A stretch of DNA of 10,744 nt, taken from contig JAACDS010000140.1 in NCBI GenBank assembly GCA_009936895.1, positions 1-10,744 of the forward strand. The letters run 5' to 3'. The notes beneath the pieces were generated by a model. It did not search any database. It saw only the letters and a list, made by a program, of their open reading frames with translations, and was not told the origin of the DNA. This DNA comes from Pseudomonadota bacterium. Its GTDB lineage: Bacteria; Pseudomonadota; Gammaproteobacteria; Pseudomonadales; Azotimanducaceae. The translations under genes and the position numbers were made by a program. The first letter of the stretch is position 1. Every line of letters starts with the position of its first letter. Positions 1 through 7,536 of this stretch are shown one piece after another.

Positions 1-1
1 A

Positions 2-1492
2 GGAGCGGAGGTGGTGCGTATGTATCACACGCTCTTGGGGGCAGATGCGTTTCGACAGGGCACAGACCTGTATTTCGACCGTCACGATGGCACCGCGGCA
101 ACCACTGATGATTTTGCTCAGGCCATGGCGGATGCAGGTAATGTAGATTTAGCTCAGTTCAAACGGTGGTACGAACAGCCGGGTACGCCCAACGTCAGTG
201 TGAGCGAGTCCTATGCGGAGGGCACGCTGACATTGCAGATTACGCAGTCTCCCGCGACGCTGCCGAATCAAGAGCACCAAAAGCCCTTCCATATGCCGCT
301 GGCCTTGGGATTCGTTGGCGCGGACGGTAACAGTGTCGTGCTGAATCAGACGGATGTCACAAGCGACGCGGCAGTGGCCATACGAGACGGCGGTGAAACG
401 GTGCTGCTCGAAGCCAAGGAGAGTGAGCACGAGCTAAGCATCAACCATTTGTCTACTAAGCCCGTTGTCAGTTTCTTGCGCGAATTTTCTGCGCCGGTGA
501 AGGTGTCTCATCAACGCAACGCTGAAGAGCTGGCCTTCTTAGTCGAGCACGATACCGACGGGTTTGTGCGCTGGGATGCCATGCAAACCCTTTGGATGGA
601 ACACTTCGATACCAACATCAACGCCACAGTCGACCCGGTGGTTACGCTGGGTGGCTTGGCCAAGGGAGCCTTGGCGTTGGAGACGCCAGAACAGCAAATG
701 CTAGCGGCGACGATGTTGGCGGTGCCTAATGAGAATTATCTGTTCGAACAGCTGCGGGGCTTTGATGTAGATGCGTTGTTGGATGCCCGCGACGCGGCAG
801 TTGAAAACGCTGCGCAAGCTCATGTTCAAACGTGGGAGGCCTTGGTGGCGATGCATGACAGTGGTCAAGCCTATCAGGCCGATGCGTCGGGCATGGCTCG
901 TCGTGCGCTGGGAAACACCGCATTTTCCTACCTAGCGAAAACGCAAACCGGTGCTGTCTTAGAAGAACTGTTACAGACACGGTATGCCAAGGCTGACAAC
1001 CTGACTGACCGTCGAACGGTGTTGGCCATTGCCTGCCGTCATACGGGTGTCAGTGAGGCCTTCAAGGACCGCTTGCTGGAAGACTTTTATCAGGCTTGGA
1101 AGGACTACGCCTTGGTGATTGATCTTTGGTTCAATCTGCAGGCCCAAAGTCCATTAATTACAATAGACGGCCTGCGGGCATTGGAAGCGCATCCGGATTT
1201 TGACGCAAAAAACCCCAATCGCGCGCGCTCGGTTTACGCCGCCTTTGGCATGCTGAATAACCGAAAGTTTCATCAACTGGACGGGTCAGGCTACGAGTTT
1301 TTAAGCGATGTCATCATGCGGCTCGATGCCCTGAATCCTCAAATGGCTTCCCGATTGACAACGCCGCTCACACGTATGGGACGTTATGATGCGACCCGAC
1401 AACGGTTGATGCGTAAGCAACTCACGCGGATGTCAGAGAGCTCTACGCTGTCCAGCGACTTGTACGAGATCGTGATCAAGAGTCTGGCCTGA
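2..1492 (+). CDS. pepN: aminopeptidase N (M1 family), C-terminal part, 5' truncated by window edge
   Basis: Zinc metallo-aminopeptidase of the M1 family, which removes N-terminal residues from peptides in the cytosol. The frame is already open at base 2 and begins with GAEVVRM, which aligns from memory with E. coli PepN just after its catalytic tyrosine (Tyr381). About 380 N-terminal residues, including the HEXXH zinc site, therefore lie off the left edge, and the ATG at 11 is internal. What remains (about 496 residues) covers the end of the catalytic domain, the Ig-like domain and the all-helical C-terminal domain. Matching landmarks include RHDGTAATTDDF, FKRWYEQPGTP, LREFSAPVK, NPNRARS, DGSGYEFL, NPQMASRLTTPL and the C-terminal SSDLYEIVIKSLA. 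Length and ending match the family, so the 3' end looks intact. It converges on the Bat operon, with 29 bases between stop codons and no clear terminator. Confidence 0.95.
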   Translation, partial: GAEVVRMYHTLLGADAFRQGTDLYFDRHDGTAATTDDFAQAMADAGNVDLAQFKRWYEQPGTPNVSVSESYAEGTLTLQITQSPATLPNQEHQKPFHMPLALGFVGADGNSVVLNQTDVTSDAAVAIRDGGETVLLEAKESEHELSINHLSTKPVVSFLREFSAPVKVSHQRNAEELAFLVEHDTDGFVRWDAMQTLWMEHFDTNINATVDPVVTLGGLAKGALALETPEQQMLAATMLAVPNENYLFEQLRGFDVDALLDARDAAVENAAQAHVQTWEALVAMHDSGQAYQADASGMARRALGNTAFSYLAKTQTGAVLEELLQTRYAKADNLTDRRTVLAIACRHTGVSEAFKDRLLEDFYQAWKDYALVIDLWFNLQAQSPLITIDGLRALEAHPDFDAKNPNRARSVYAAFGMLNNRKFHQLDGSGYEFLSDVIMRLDALNPQMASRLTTPLTRMGRYDATRQRLMRKQLTRMSESSTLSSDLYEIVIKSLA

Positions 1493-1521
1493 ACGGGTTG
1501 GTGCCGAGCAAAAACCAGTCG

Positions 1522-3234
1522 CTATCTCGGATAAAGATGGGGTAGGTCTGTCCTGTTACCCTTGGGAATCCGATTCAGCTGTTGAGCAAATTTTTTCAAG
1601 GCCGCGGAAATCTGTTCGCGATCAGAGTCTGTAAATTCTCCTGTTCCGTAGCACGCGGCGTCCAGAGCATCCATTGACATCTTTGCGATATCGCCGCTGG
1701 TGCAAAATTTGGCTATGGCTCTGACCTGGTCCCCTTGGGTAGCGTGCGTGAGATAGGCGGCGAGCTCAGAGCGCAGCACGAGAGGTGCCGCACTTTTTGC
1801 GGATCGGATCACTTGTTTTTGGGAAGGCGCAGACAACGGTTGTTTTAGCGTTGATGGCGTGGCGCTGGTTCTAGTCCTGCGACGGTTGCGTGTTCGCCAG
1901 ATCAATACCGTGAGCGTGAAGATTGCTAGGGCAGACAGGAGCGTCCAAGCACTCAAGCCATTTGCATTACTTTGCACGGTCCCGCCCAGCTGTGGCGTGT
2001 TATCGACTGGTCCAGCAACAGGAGGCAGCTTTGGGATTGCATCCACAATGCTCGGACCCTGAACGCTTAGAGCTCGTCGCTCTATGTCCGTCGTCATCAC
2101 GGTCTCGGTATCCGTATTCCACCAGGTAATCTGCGTGCCGGGAATACCAAGAGCCCCGGGAGTGATAGGGACTAAGTCCACGGCTTCTACCCGATAGCCC
2201 TCCAGATTTTCGCCAAAGGTTTCGTTTTCGATGCGGGTGGGCTGTAGATAGAATTTGAATTCCCGCTCATTGGGTGCCAAGGCAGTCGGCGGCACGCTCG
2301 TACCGGTATTGCCAATAACGGTGACCGTCAGAGTCCGCCTGATCGTGTCGCCAACGTTTACCGCCTGAGCCGGCGACGGTTCAAAGTCTACGCTCGCTGT
2401 GACCGCGATAGCAGGCAACCAAGGCCGATCGATGGGATATTCTGCGGGAATTGGGCGTACCGCCACACGCTCTTCTTGGGTACTGATGCGCACTGTCTTG
2501 CGTGCAGTGGATACACCGTCAACGACACGAACACTGGCGGTAACGCTTTCGCTGGGTATGGTGAGTGTGCCGCTTTTCTCGGGAAAAATGGCATAACGCT
2601 GCTCGTAACTGCCCATGGTCCGGCCGTTACGCTGGATTACCGAAGACTGCCCCTCACCCAGTGCAAACACCTGGGCGCCATCCAGTACAGGCGTTTCCAA
2701 TTGGCCGCCATACAGTTGAACTCCGTCGGCATACACCAAGCGTCGTGTCAGTAACAACTGGCTTTGTACGTAGATAGAGTCGCTGGACAGCTCCATCTCG
2801 TAAAAGACGAGGGCATCAATTTTACGGCGCATGTCGGCGCTGAGCGCGCGTACGCTGATCGGTATCGAGTCGGTGACTTGCTGTCCAATTCCAATCGGAG
2901 GAATTATCAGTTCGCCGGTGCGTTTTGGTTGCAGAGTGATTTGATAGTCCACCCAGCTTTGGGCTTTACCGTTGACGAAGCGGTACTGGCTGCTGGTGTT
3001 GACGCCGAGAACATGAAAGTCATCGGCTAAAGCCGACAAGTCAGGGGTTTCGCTTTGGCGGGTGCCGATGTCACGCACTACCAGCTGTACCGAGTCCAAC
3101 TCGTCGATTATTTGGGCTGACAGTGCGGCTCTCAGTTCGGCCTGCACGCATACCGGTAGCAGCAGGGCGGCAGCAAAAATCAGCGAGACGACAGACCGGG
3201 TTACGTAGAATGGTATTTTGACGAGCATTCGCAT
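1522..3234 (-). CDS. batD: BatD-like protein (aerotolerance operon, membrane anchored)
   Basis: Last gene of the operon, about 570 residues, the expected size for BatD. It starts with a Sec-type signal peptide: basic start, hydrophobic run at about residues 15-30, and a VQA site near residue 32. The exported part is rich in beta strands and begins LRAALSAQIIDELDSVQL, a BatD-like opening that resembles stacked Ig-like domains. One transmembrane helix lies near residues 427-447, followed by a strongly basic stretch (RTRNRRRTRT), which puts the helical C-terminal domain of about 120 residues in the cytoplasm. I chose the ATG at 3234, which overlaps the batB stop as TAATG and has AGG seven bases upstream. 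A TTG at 3240 is also in frame. The periplasmic part may present or bind partners of the BatA/BatB vWA domains; that role is inferred. Confidence 0.88.
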   Translation of the reverse strand: MRMLVKIPFYVTRSVVSLIFAAALLLPVCVQAELRAALSAQIIDELDSVQLVVRDIGTRQSETPDLSALADDFHVLGVNTSSQYRFVNGKAQSWVDYQITLQPKRTGELIIPPIGIGQQVTDSIPISVRALSADMRRKIDALVFYEMELSSDSIYVQSQLLLTRRLVYADGVQLYGGQLETPVLDGAQVFALGEGQSSVIQRNGRTMGSYEQRYAIFPEKSGTLTIPSESVTASVRVVDGVSTARKTVRISTQEERVAVRPIPAEYPIDRPWLPAIAVTASVDFEPSPAQAVNVGDTIRRTLTVTVIGNTGTSVPPTALAPNEREFKFYLQPTRIENETFGENLEGYRVEAVDLVPITPGALGIPGTQITWWNTDTETVMTTDIERRALSVQGPSIVDAIPKLPPVAGPVDNTPQLGGTVQSNANGLSAWTLLSALAIFTLTVLIWRTRNRRRTRTSATPSTLKQPLSAPSQKQVIRSAKSAAPLVLRSELAAYLTHATQGDQVRAIAKFCTSGDIAKMSMDALDAACYGTGEFTDSDREQISAALKKFAQQLNRIPKGNRTDLPHLYPR

Positions 3235-5048
3235 TACCAAACCTGATCATCTTCTCGATTGCTGTAATCACCTTGCCGCAATCGCTGTTTGGTTTCGTGC
3301 TGGAATTTGCGACGCAGCAAACCACCGGGATCGTCCGGTACACGACGCAGCCACTGTTCCAGTGCTTCCTGCTTTTCATCCCGTTCCGCGGCGTTTTCTT
3401 CTGCCTCAGATTCCTCAGCGTTTTCGTCGTCAGAGGGTTGCTCGGACTCTTCAGGCTTCTGTTCTGATTTTTGTTGTTCGTCTTCCTGTTCGCCTTGCTC
3501 TTGCTGCTGATCGGAATCGCTGGTCTGGGATTCCTGGCTTTGTTGCTGCTGTTGCTGATCCTGCTGTTCTTGCTCGGTCTGCTCTTGCTGGTTTTGCTGT
3601 TTCAGCAGTTTCTCTAGCAGAGCCTTGTTGAAGGCCGCTTCCCGCTGCTCAGGATTGTCTTGCAGCACCTGCTCGTAGCGTTCGATGGCCTCGGGATACC
3701 GACCCAAGCGGGCGAGAGCATTACCTTGGTTATACAGACCCGCCGCAGAAGAATCTTGCGTGAAGTCACTGACGGCGCCGCTGAAATCTCCACTGCGGTA
3801 ACGCGCAGAACCGCGCCACTGGGTGTTTTCAAACAAACGCGCTGCTGTGGCTGGGTCACCCTCTTGCAGTGCCCTGTAGGCCCGTTGGTCCGGTCTCAGC
3901 CAAAGGTTTTGCCACAGCTGGCTCAGCGGATTGCCTACCGCCGCAGGGGCCTCAGCCACTTGGTTTGCCGAACTGTCGACGGGGTTGGCCTGGGCCCAGC
4001 TGGGCTCGGGTACCATGACGGTGAGCAACAGGGCGGCGAACAGTCCGCGACGAAATGAGACCAGCATGAGCAGCGCGAGGGGCAGGCACAGCCAAAAGCC
4101 CATATCGGCCCAAATATCGAATTCCCGCTCCACTTCGATAGAAGCGTCCTCTGTCGGCAGAGCTGTGCCCAAGGTGGTCCGTAAGTCGCCATCACCAATG
4201 GTTAGCAAGCTGTAGCGTCCATAACTTTGCTGGGCTGCTTGAATCAGCAAGGACTCGTTGAGCCGCGCGAGAACCCGACGGCCCATTTCGTCGGTCAAAA
4301 AACGCGGTGCCTCGTTGGGGCGATTGATGGGTATGGTGCCACCGCTTTCGGTGCCGATACCAATAATGGAAATCGGGAAGGCGGCATTGCGAAAATCGCT
4401 GATTTCGCGGACGTCCTTAATGCCGTCAGTGAGCACCAAGATGCGTCCTTCAACGAGCCCTGCGTTGCGAAACAGTTCCCTTGCCAGCTCCAGTCCGGTT
4501 GCCGGACGGCTGCCCAGTACCGGCATCATGGCCGGTGAGAGAGCGGCCAAAAGATTCTCAATGGTATGTCGGTCATCGGTAATGGGTACCACGGCATGCC
4601 CATCGCCTGCGTAGGCGACCAAGCCGGTGGAACCTTCTTGTCGAAAACGCAGAGCGTCGACAATTTTTTGGCGTGCTTTATCCAGCCGCGAGGGCGAAAG
4701 ATCTTGCGCAAACATGGACAAGGACAGATCCATAACAATGACGAGGGCGTCATTCTTTTGTTCCACTGGCTGGGGTAGTTTTTCCCAGGCGGGCCCGGCA
4801 AGGCCGATGGTGGCCATCAGAGCACCCAGCCACAGGGTTGCTCTGAGCCGGGCAGCGGTGGCAACACTGTTGTTGTCCAGCAGGACCTCGAGCAAGGGCT
4901 GGCTAATGGCCGCTGACCACTCGGTTTGTTCCCTCGTGCGACGAATCCAAAAATAGATGAGCAAGGCCAAGGGCAACAGTGCCGCGAGCCACCATGGACG
5001 CAGAAAATGAAAGCTCCCAAGTGTCTCAAGGGTGAATGACTCAAACAT
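3234..5048 (-). CDS. batB: BatB-BatC fusion: membrane vWA protein with TPR domain and Gln/Glu-rich tail
   Basis: A 604-residue fusion of the vWA protein BatB with a BatC-like TPR domain. An N-terminal transmembrane helix (about 18-35) and a second (about 70-85) precede a vWA domain at about 100-290. Its metal (MIDAS) site looks complete: DLSLS at 107-111, Thr184 and Asp208 in LTDG. A third helix at about 317-332 is followed by a signal-peptide-like stretch at 333-354 (RRGLFAALL..., ending PSWAQA). TPR-type helices follow at about 415-478 (LARLGRYPEAIERYEQVL is a canonical repeat), then a Gln/Glu/Ser/Asp low-complexity region at 484-561 and the conserved ending RRVPDDPGGLLRRKF at 568-582. The ATG overlaps batA by 8 bases, with GGAAG six bases upstream. 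The TPRs probably bind a partner; BatA and BatD are candidates by context. Confidence 0.92.
   Translation of the reverse strand: MFESFTLETLGSFHFLRPWWLAALLPLALLIYFWIRRTREQTEWSAAISQPLLEVLLDNNSVATAARLRATLWLGALMATIGLAGPAWEKLPQPVEQKNDALVIVMDLSLSMFAQDLSPSRLDKARQKIVDALRFRQEGSTGLVAYAGDGHAVVPITDDRHTIENLLAALSPAMMPVLGSRPATGLELARELFRNAGLVEGRILVLTDGIKDVREISDFRNAAFPISIIGIGTESGGTIPINRPNEAPRFLTDEMGRRVLARLNESLLIQAAQQSYGRYSLLTIGDGDLRTTLGTALPTEDASIEVEREFDIWADMGFWLCLPLALLMLVSFRRGLFAALLLTVMVPEPSWAQANPVDSSANQVAEAPAAVGNPLSQLWQNLWLRPDQRAYRALQEGDPATAARLFENTQWRGSARYRSGDFSGAVSDFTQDSSAAGLYNQGNALARLGRYPEAIERYEQVLQDNPEQREAAFNKALLEKLLKQQNQQEQTEQEQQDQQQQQQSQESQTSDSDQQQEQGEQEDEQQKSEQKPEESEQPSDDENAEESEAEENAAERDEKQEALEQWLRRVPDDPGGLLRRKFQHETKQRLRQGDYSNREDDQVW
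3366..3599 (-). repeat. low-complexity Gln/Glu-rich coding tract in batB
   Basis: About 78 codons almost entirely Gln, Glu, Ser, Asp and Lys, read on the plus strand as runs of CTG/TTG triplets. The longest homopolymer is six Gln near 3540-3557. The N-terminal half is Gln-rich and the C-terminal half acidic, so charge rises toward the conserved C-terminal motif. Such tracts are common in BatB/BatC TPR proteins and are probably disordered. The triplet structure makes length variation by slippage plausible. Confidence 0.85.
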
Positions 5049-6060
5049 GTGGATCTTCCCGCGAACCAGCAGATCGCCTGAAGTCGGCGATCAGCAGTAA
5101 GACCCAGATCAGAACGCTGGTACCCAGTGGCCAAAAATACAGGGCCTGTACGGGACGAAAAATCTCCGCCTCTTGTTCCACGGGCTCCAGCTGGTCGATA
5201 AGAGCGTAAATCTCGATCAGGGTGCGGGGGTCTCTCGCGCGGAAATACCGACCACCGGTAGCGTCGGCAATGGCCTGTAAGGTGTCTTCGTCCAAATCAG
5301 CCGAAGGGTTGGTCATACGCCCACTGATACGACCCAGTAAGCCGGGCATTCGCATTTCATCCGCACCTACACCGATGGTGTAAATACGGATGTTGTCCCG
5401 AGCGGCCAGTTCAGCCGCTATCTTAGGTTCGACTTCGCCCACGTTATTCGCGCCGTCCGTGAGCAGAATCAAGATCTTTTCATCCTGCTGCCGCATTCTG
5501 AGCCGCTTCACAGCCAAACCGATGGCGTCACCGATAGCAGTCTTGCCGCCAGCGATGCCTACCGGTGCCTCAATCAGTAGCCGATTGACGCTTTTGACGT
5601 CGAAGGTCAGCGGAGCCTGAAGATAGGCGTTGGTGCCGAACAGCACCAATCCGATACGGTCGCCAACGCGAGCTTGGGCAAAGTTGGCGATAACCGCCTT
5701 CACCACGGTCAGGCGCTCGACGAAATCACCATCCACCTCCATGTCTTCCGTGGCCATGCTGCCGGAAATGTCCACTGCCAGCATCAGATCACGCCCCGTT
5801 GTGGGCAAGTTAACCGGATCACCCGTGAACTGGGGTCTGGCCACGGCGGCCAATAACAATGCCCACGCGACCCACAGAGCCAGGAGTCGCCAAGCGCTTT
5901 GACCGGCTTGGGAACGTTCTGCCTGCGTCACTGCTGCAAAATCTTCCATAGACGGCACGGCCAAGGCCGGCTGCTGACGGGTATGGCGTGCGGTAAGGCG
6001 CCGCACCAACCAAGGCAGGGGCAGGGCAGCAAAGGCCCATGGCCATAGCCACTCGATCAC
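5041..6060 (-). CDS. batA: BatA-like membrane-anchored vWA protein
   Basis: A 339-residue vWA protein with the standard BatA layout. There is an N-terminal hydrophobic helix (about 4-19), a second helix (about 57-74), the vWA domain (about 90-290), and a C-terminal helix (about 305-325) followed by a basic tail. The MIDAS motif is complete: DISGS at 97-101, Thr174 in GKTAIGDAIG, and Asp202 in LTDGANN, so it should bind a divalent cation. The start is GTG at 6060, well supported by a perfect GGAGG seven bases upstream (6068-6072), and it overlaps the DUF4381 stop as GTGA. BatA and BatB are expected to work together at the periplasmic face of the inner membrane with the MoxR ATPase on the other side; this topology is inferred from helix positions. 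Confidence 0.92.
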   Translation of the reverse strand: MIEWLWPWAFAALPLPWLVRRLTARHTRQQPALAVPSMEDFAAVTQAERSQAGQSAWRLLALWVAWALLLAAVARPQFTGDPVNLPTTGRDLMLAVDISGSMATEDMEVDGDFVERLTVVKAVIANFAQARVGDRIGLVLFGTNAYLQAPLTFDVKSVNRLLIEAPVGIAGGKTAIGDAIGLAVKRLRMRQQDEKILILLTDGANNVGEVEPKIAAELAARDNIRIYTIGVGADEMRMPGLLGRISGRMTNPSADLDEDTLQAIADATGGRYFRARDPRTLIEIYALIDQLEPVEQEAEIFRPVQALYFWPLGTSVLIWVLLLIADFRRSAGSREDPHV

Positions 6061-6566
6061 GACCTAGCCTCCAATTGCTGCCGGCTTTTGCTGTGGTGGA
6101 TTTTCGCCAGTAAACGCCTAACGCAGCCCAGTAATGCCTGACGATCGGCAACAAAGTCTCGGGCAAAACGAGCTTCGCCGAGGGCGCGACCTGGACCCTG
6201 AGAAAAGTCCGAGCATTCCCCCAATTGGTCTAATGCCTTCAACCAGTCATCACCGCTGGCCTGACTCAGGTGGTTGATCCCCAGCGCCACAACCAGTAAC
6301 CGTTTTAAGATTTCGTTGCACTGGTTGGCAAGCATTACATCGTCGCTGCTCGACTCGCGTTCTTCTTCGATCAGCGTGTCGACGATCCGTTTTGCTGCGC
6401 GAATGGGGCGAGTTGCCTGCCAATACGAGGCTGCGAAGCGTACCAAATAATACAAGCCGCCCATCAGGATCAGCACCAACAGCCACCAACCCGGCGCTGG
6501 GGGCCACCAGTCGGGAGCCACCGGCAGATAAATGTCTTTCAAAGCCGCTAATGGGTCCGTATTCAC
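6057..6566 (-). CDS. DUF4381 family small membrane protein
   Basis: Small protein found between the DUF58 and BatA genes in Bat operons; function unknown. The hallmark is DPLAALKDIYLP followed closely by the Trp/Pro-rich WWPPAPGWW, leading into one transmembrane helix (LLVLILMGGLYYLV) and a cytoplasmic helical domain of about 105 residues with a basic C-terminus. I chose the GTG at 6566 (169 residues): it has GAGGA seven bases upstream and starts just before the conserved domain. An ATG at 6620 gives 187 residues, but lacks a good ribosome binding site and overlaps the DUF58 gene by 20 bases; it cannot be excluded. The stop overlaps batA's GTG by 4 bases. It is probably an adaptor or membrane anchor for the complex, by context only. 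Confidence 0.85.
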   Translation of the reverse strand: MNTDPLAALKDIYLPVAPDWWPPAPGWWLLVLILMGGLYYLVRFAASYWQATRPIRAAKRIVDTLIEEERESSSDDVMLANQCNEILKRLLVVALGINHLSQASGDDWLKALDQLGECSDFSQGPGRALGEARFARDFVADRQALLGCVRRLLAKIHHSKSRQQLEARS

Positions 6567-6573
6567 CGAGGCA

Positions 6574-6578
6574 TCCTC
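6574..6578 (-). promoter_or_regulatory. ribosome binding site GAGGA that favours the GTG start of the DUF4381 gene
   Basis: On the minus strand GAGGA sits seven bases before the GTG at 6566. The competing ATG at 6620 has only GGG directly against the start codon. This is the reason for the shorter gene model. Confidence 0.5.
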
Positions 6579-6600
6579 GATGCGCTGTATCTCGCCATGT

Positions 6601-7536
6601 TCAATCCCACGGGATCGCATCCCAGTCAGTGTCCGCGGTGCTGAGTTTTCGATGGGTCAGCGCCGGATGACTGCACAATTCAACGATTTGACCATTGCGT
6701 GTTTCGCAGTCGCTGGCGTAACGGGCTCGAAGTGCATTGTCGCCGGAGTAAAAGCTGACGGTGCGATCGCCGTTCGCAATGTTGTAGACCCCGGCGGGCG
6801 GTAGTTTGCTGTCTAACGGGTCGCTGATTTGCACGACATGTACATGATGGTGTCTGGCCAATCGGTGCAGTGACGACTGCCAGACATCCAAGGGTCCAGC
6901 CAAATCACTGATGATGAATATTCGATTACGCCGCTGTCGTAACTGATTCACCGCGTTCAGCGCGTCGCTCAGCCTGCGGTGTGCCGCCTCGGCATTGGCA
7001 GTCTTCGGGGTCGGTCGCGCTAACTGCTGGTTGCTCTGGGCAACCTGCTGTAGCAAGCGGCCAGTGGCTCGTACCGTGCGAAAAGGCCGAAACATATGGT
7101 AGCCCAGATTATCCAGCACCAGGCCGCCGACCCGGTCTCCGCCAGAGGTAATCTGCCACGCGATTCGAGCGGCTATTTCCGCAGCAGCCACAGACTTGAG
7201 GCGCTGTTGGGAGCCAAAGAACATGTGCTGACTTTGATCCACAAACAGTAGGGCAGGCCGTTCTCGCTCTTCACGAAATACCTTCGTATGCGGCACATTT
7301 TTGCGTGCCGTGACGCGCCAGTCGATGCTGCGGATATCGTCACCGGGCTGGTATTGGCGTACCTCAGCGAAATCGACCCCTCGGCCCTTTTGTTTCGAGA
7401 GCTTCAGACCAGCTTGAGCCCCGGTGGCAGCTTTTGCAGCCAGCGGTTCCTTGGGTTTGGGTCGAAAGCGCAGTCCTAGGAGCTGATCGGTAGAGACGTA
7501 GGCTCCCAGAAGCACTTTAGAGCTCGTATCGGACAC
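6601..7536 (-). CDS. DUF58 domain protein (vWA-like), Bat operon
   Basis: A 311-residue DUF58 protein, close to full family length. The signature is at residues 51-73: GRGVDFAEVRQYQPGDD, then IRSIDW, followed by RVTARKN and FREERERP. A vWA-like fold follows, starting LLFVDQSQHM at 97-105. The usual DxSxS metal motif reads D100-Q-S-Q-H104, so the second serine is replaced by histidine, and the LTDG element is replaced by IISDLAG. Metal binding may therefore be weaker or absent. No signal peptide or transmembrane helix is seen, so it is probably cytosolic beside the MoxR ATPase. The GTG start overlaps the moxR stop by one base (TAGTG) and has no clear ribosome binding site, so it probably depends on coupled translation from moxR. 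Confidence 0.9.
   Translation of the reverse strand: MSDTSSKVLLGAYVSTDQLLGLRFRPKPKEPLAAKAATGAQAGLKLSKQKGRGVDFAEVRQYQPGDDIRSIDWRVTARKNVPHTKVFREERERPALLFVDQSQHMFFGSQQRLKSVAAAEIAARIAWQITSGGDRVGGLVLDNLGYHMFRPFRTVRATGRLLQQVAQSNQQLARPTPKTANAEAAHRRLSDALNAVNQLRQRRNRIFIISDLAGPLDVWQSSLHRLARHHHVHVVQISDPLDSKLPPAGVYNIANGDRTVSFYSGDNALRARYASDCETRNGQIVELCSHPALTHRKLSTADTDWDAIPWD

Noticed and set aside
1504..1530. Inverted repeat CCGAG/CTCGG between pepN and batD as a bidirectional terminator
   Set aside because: Only five pairs with a 17-base loop, no T-run after it on either strand, and it runs into the batD stop codon.
3218..3631. Plus-strand 137-codon ORF opposite batB
   Set aside because: It is the complement of the low-complexity batB tail and of the batB/batD joint; the product is compositionally biased and has no ribosome binding site. 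batB is strongly supported on the other strand.
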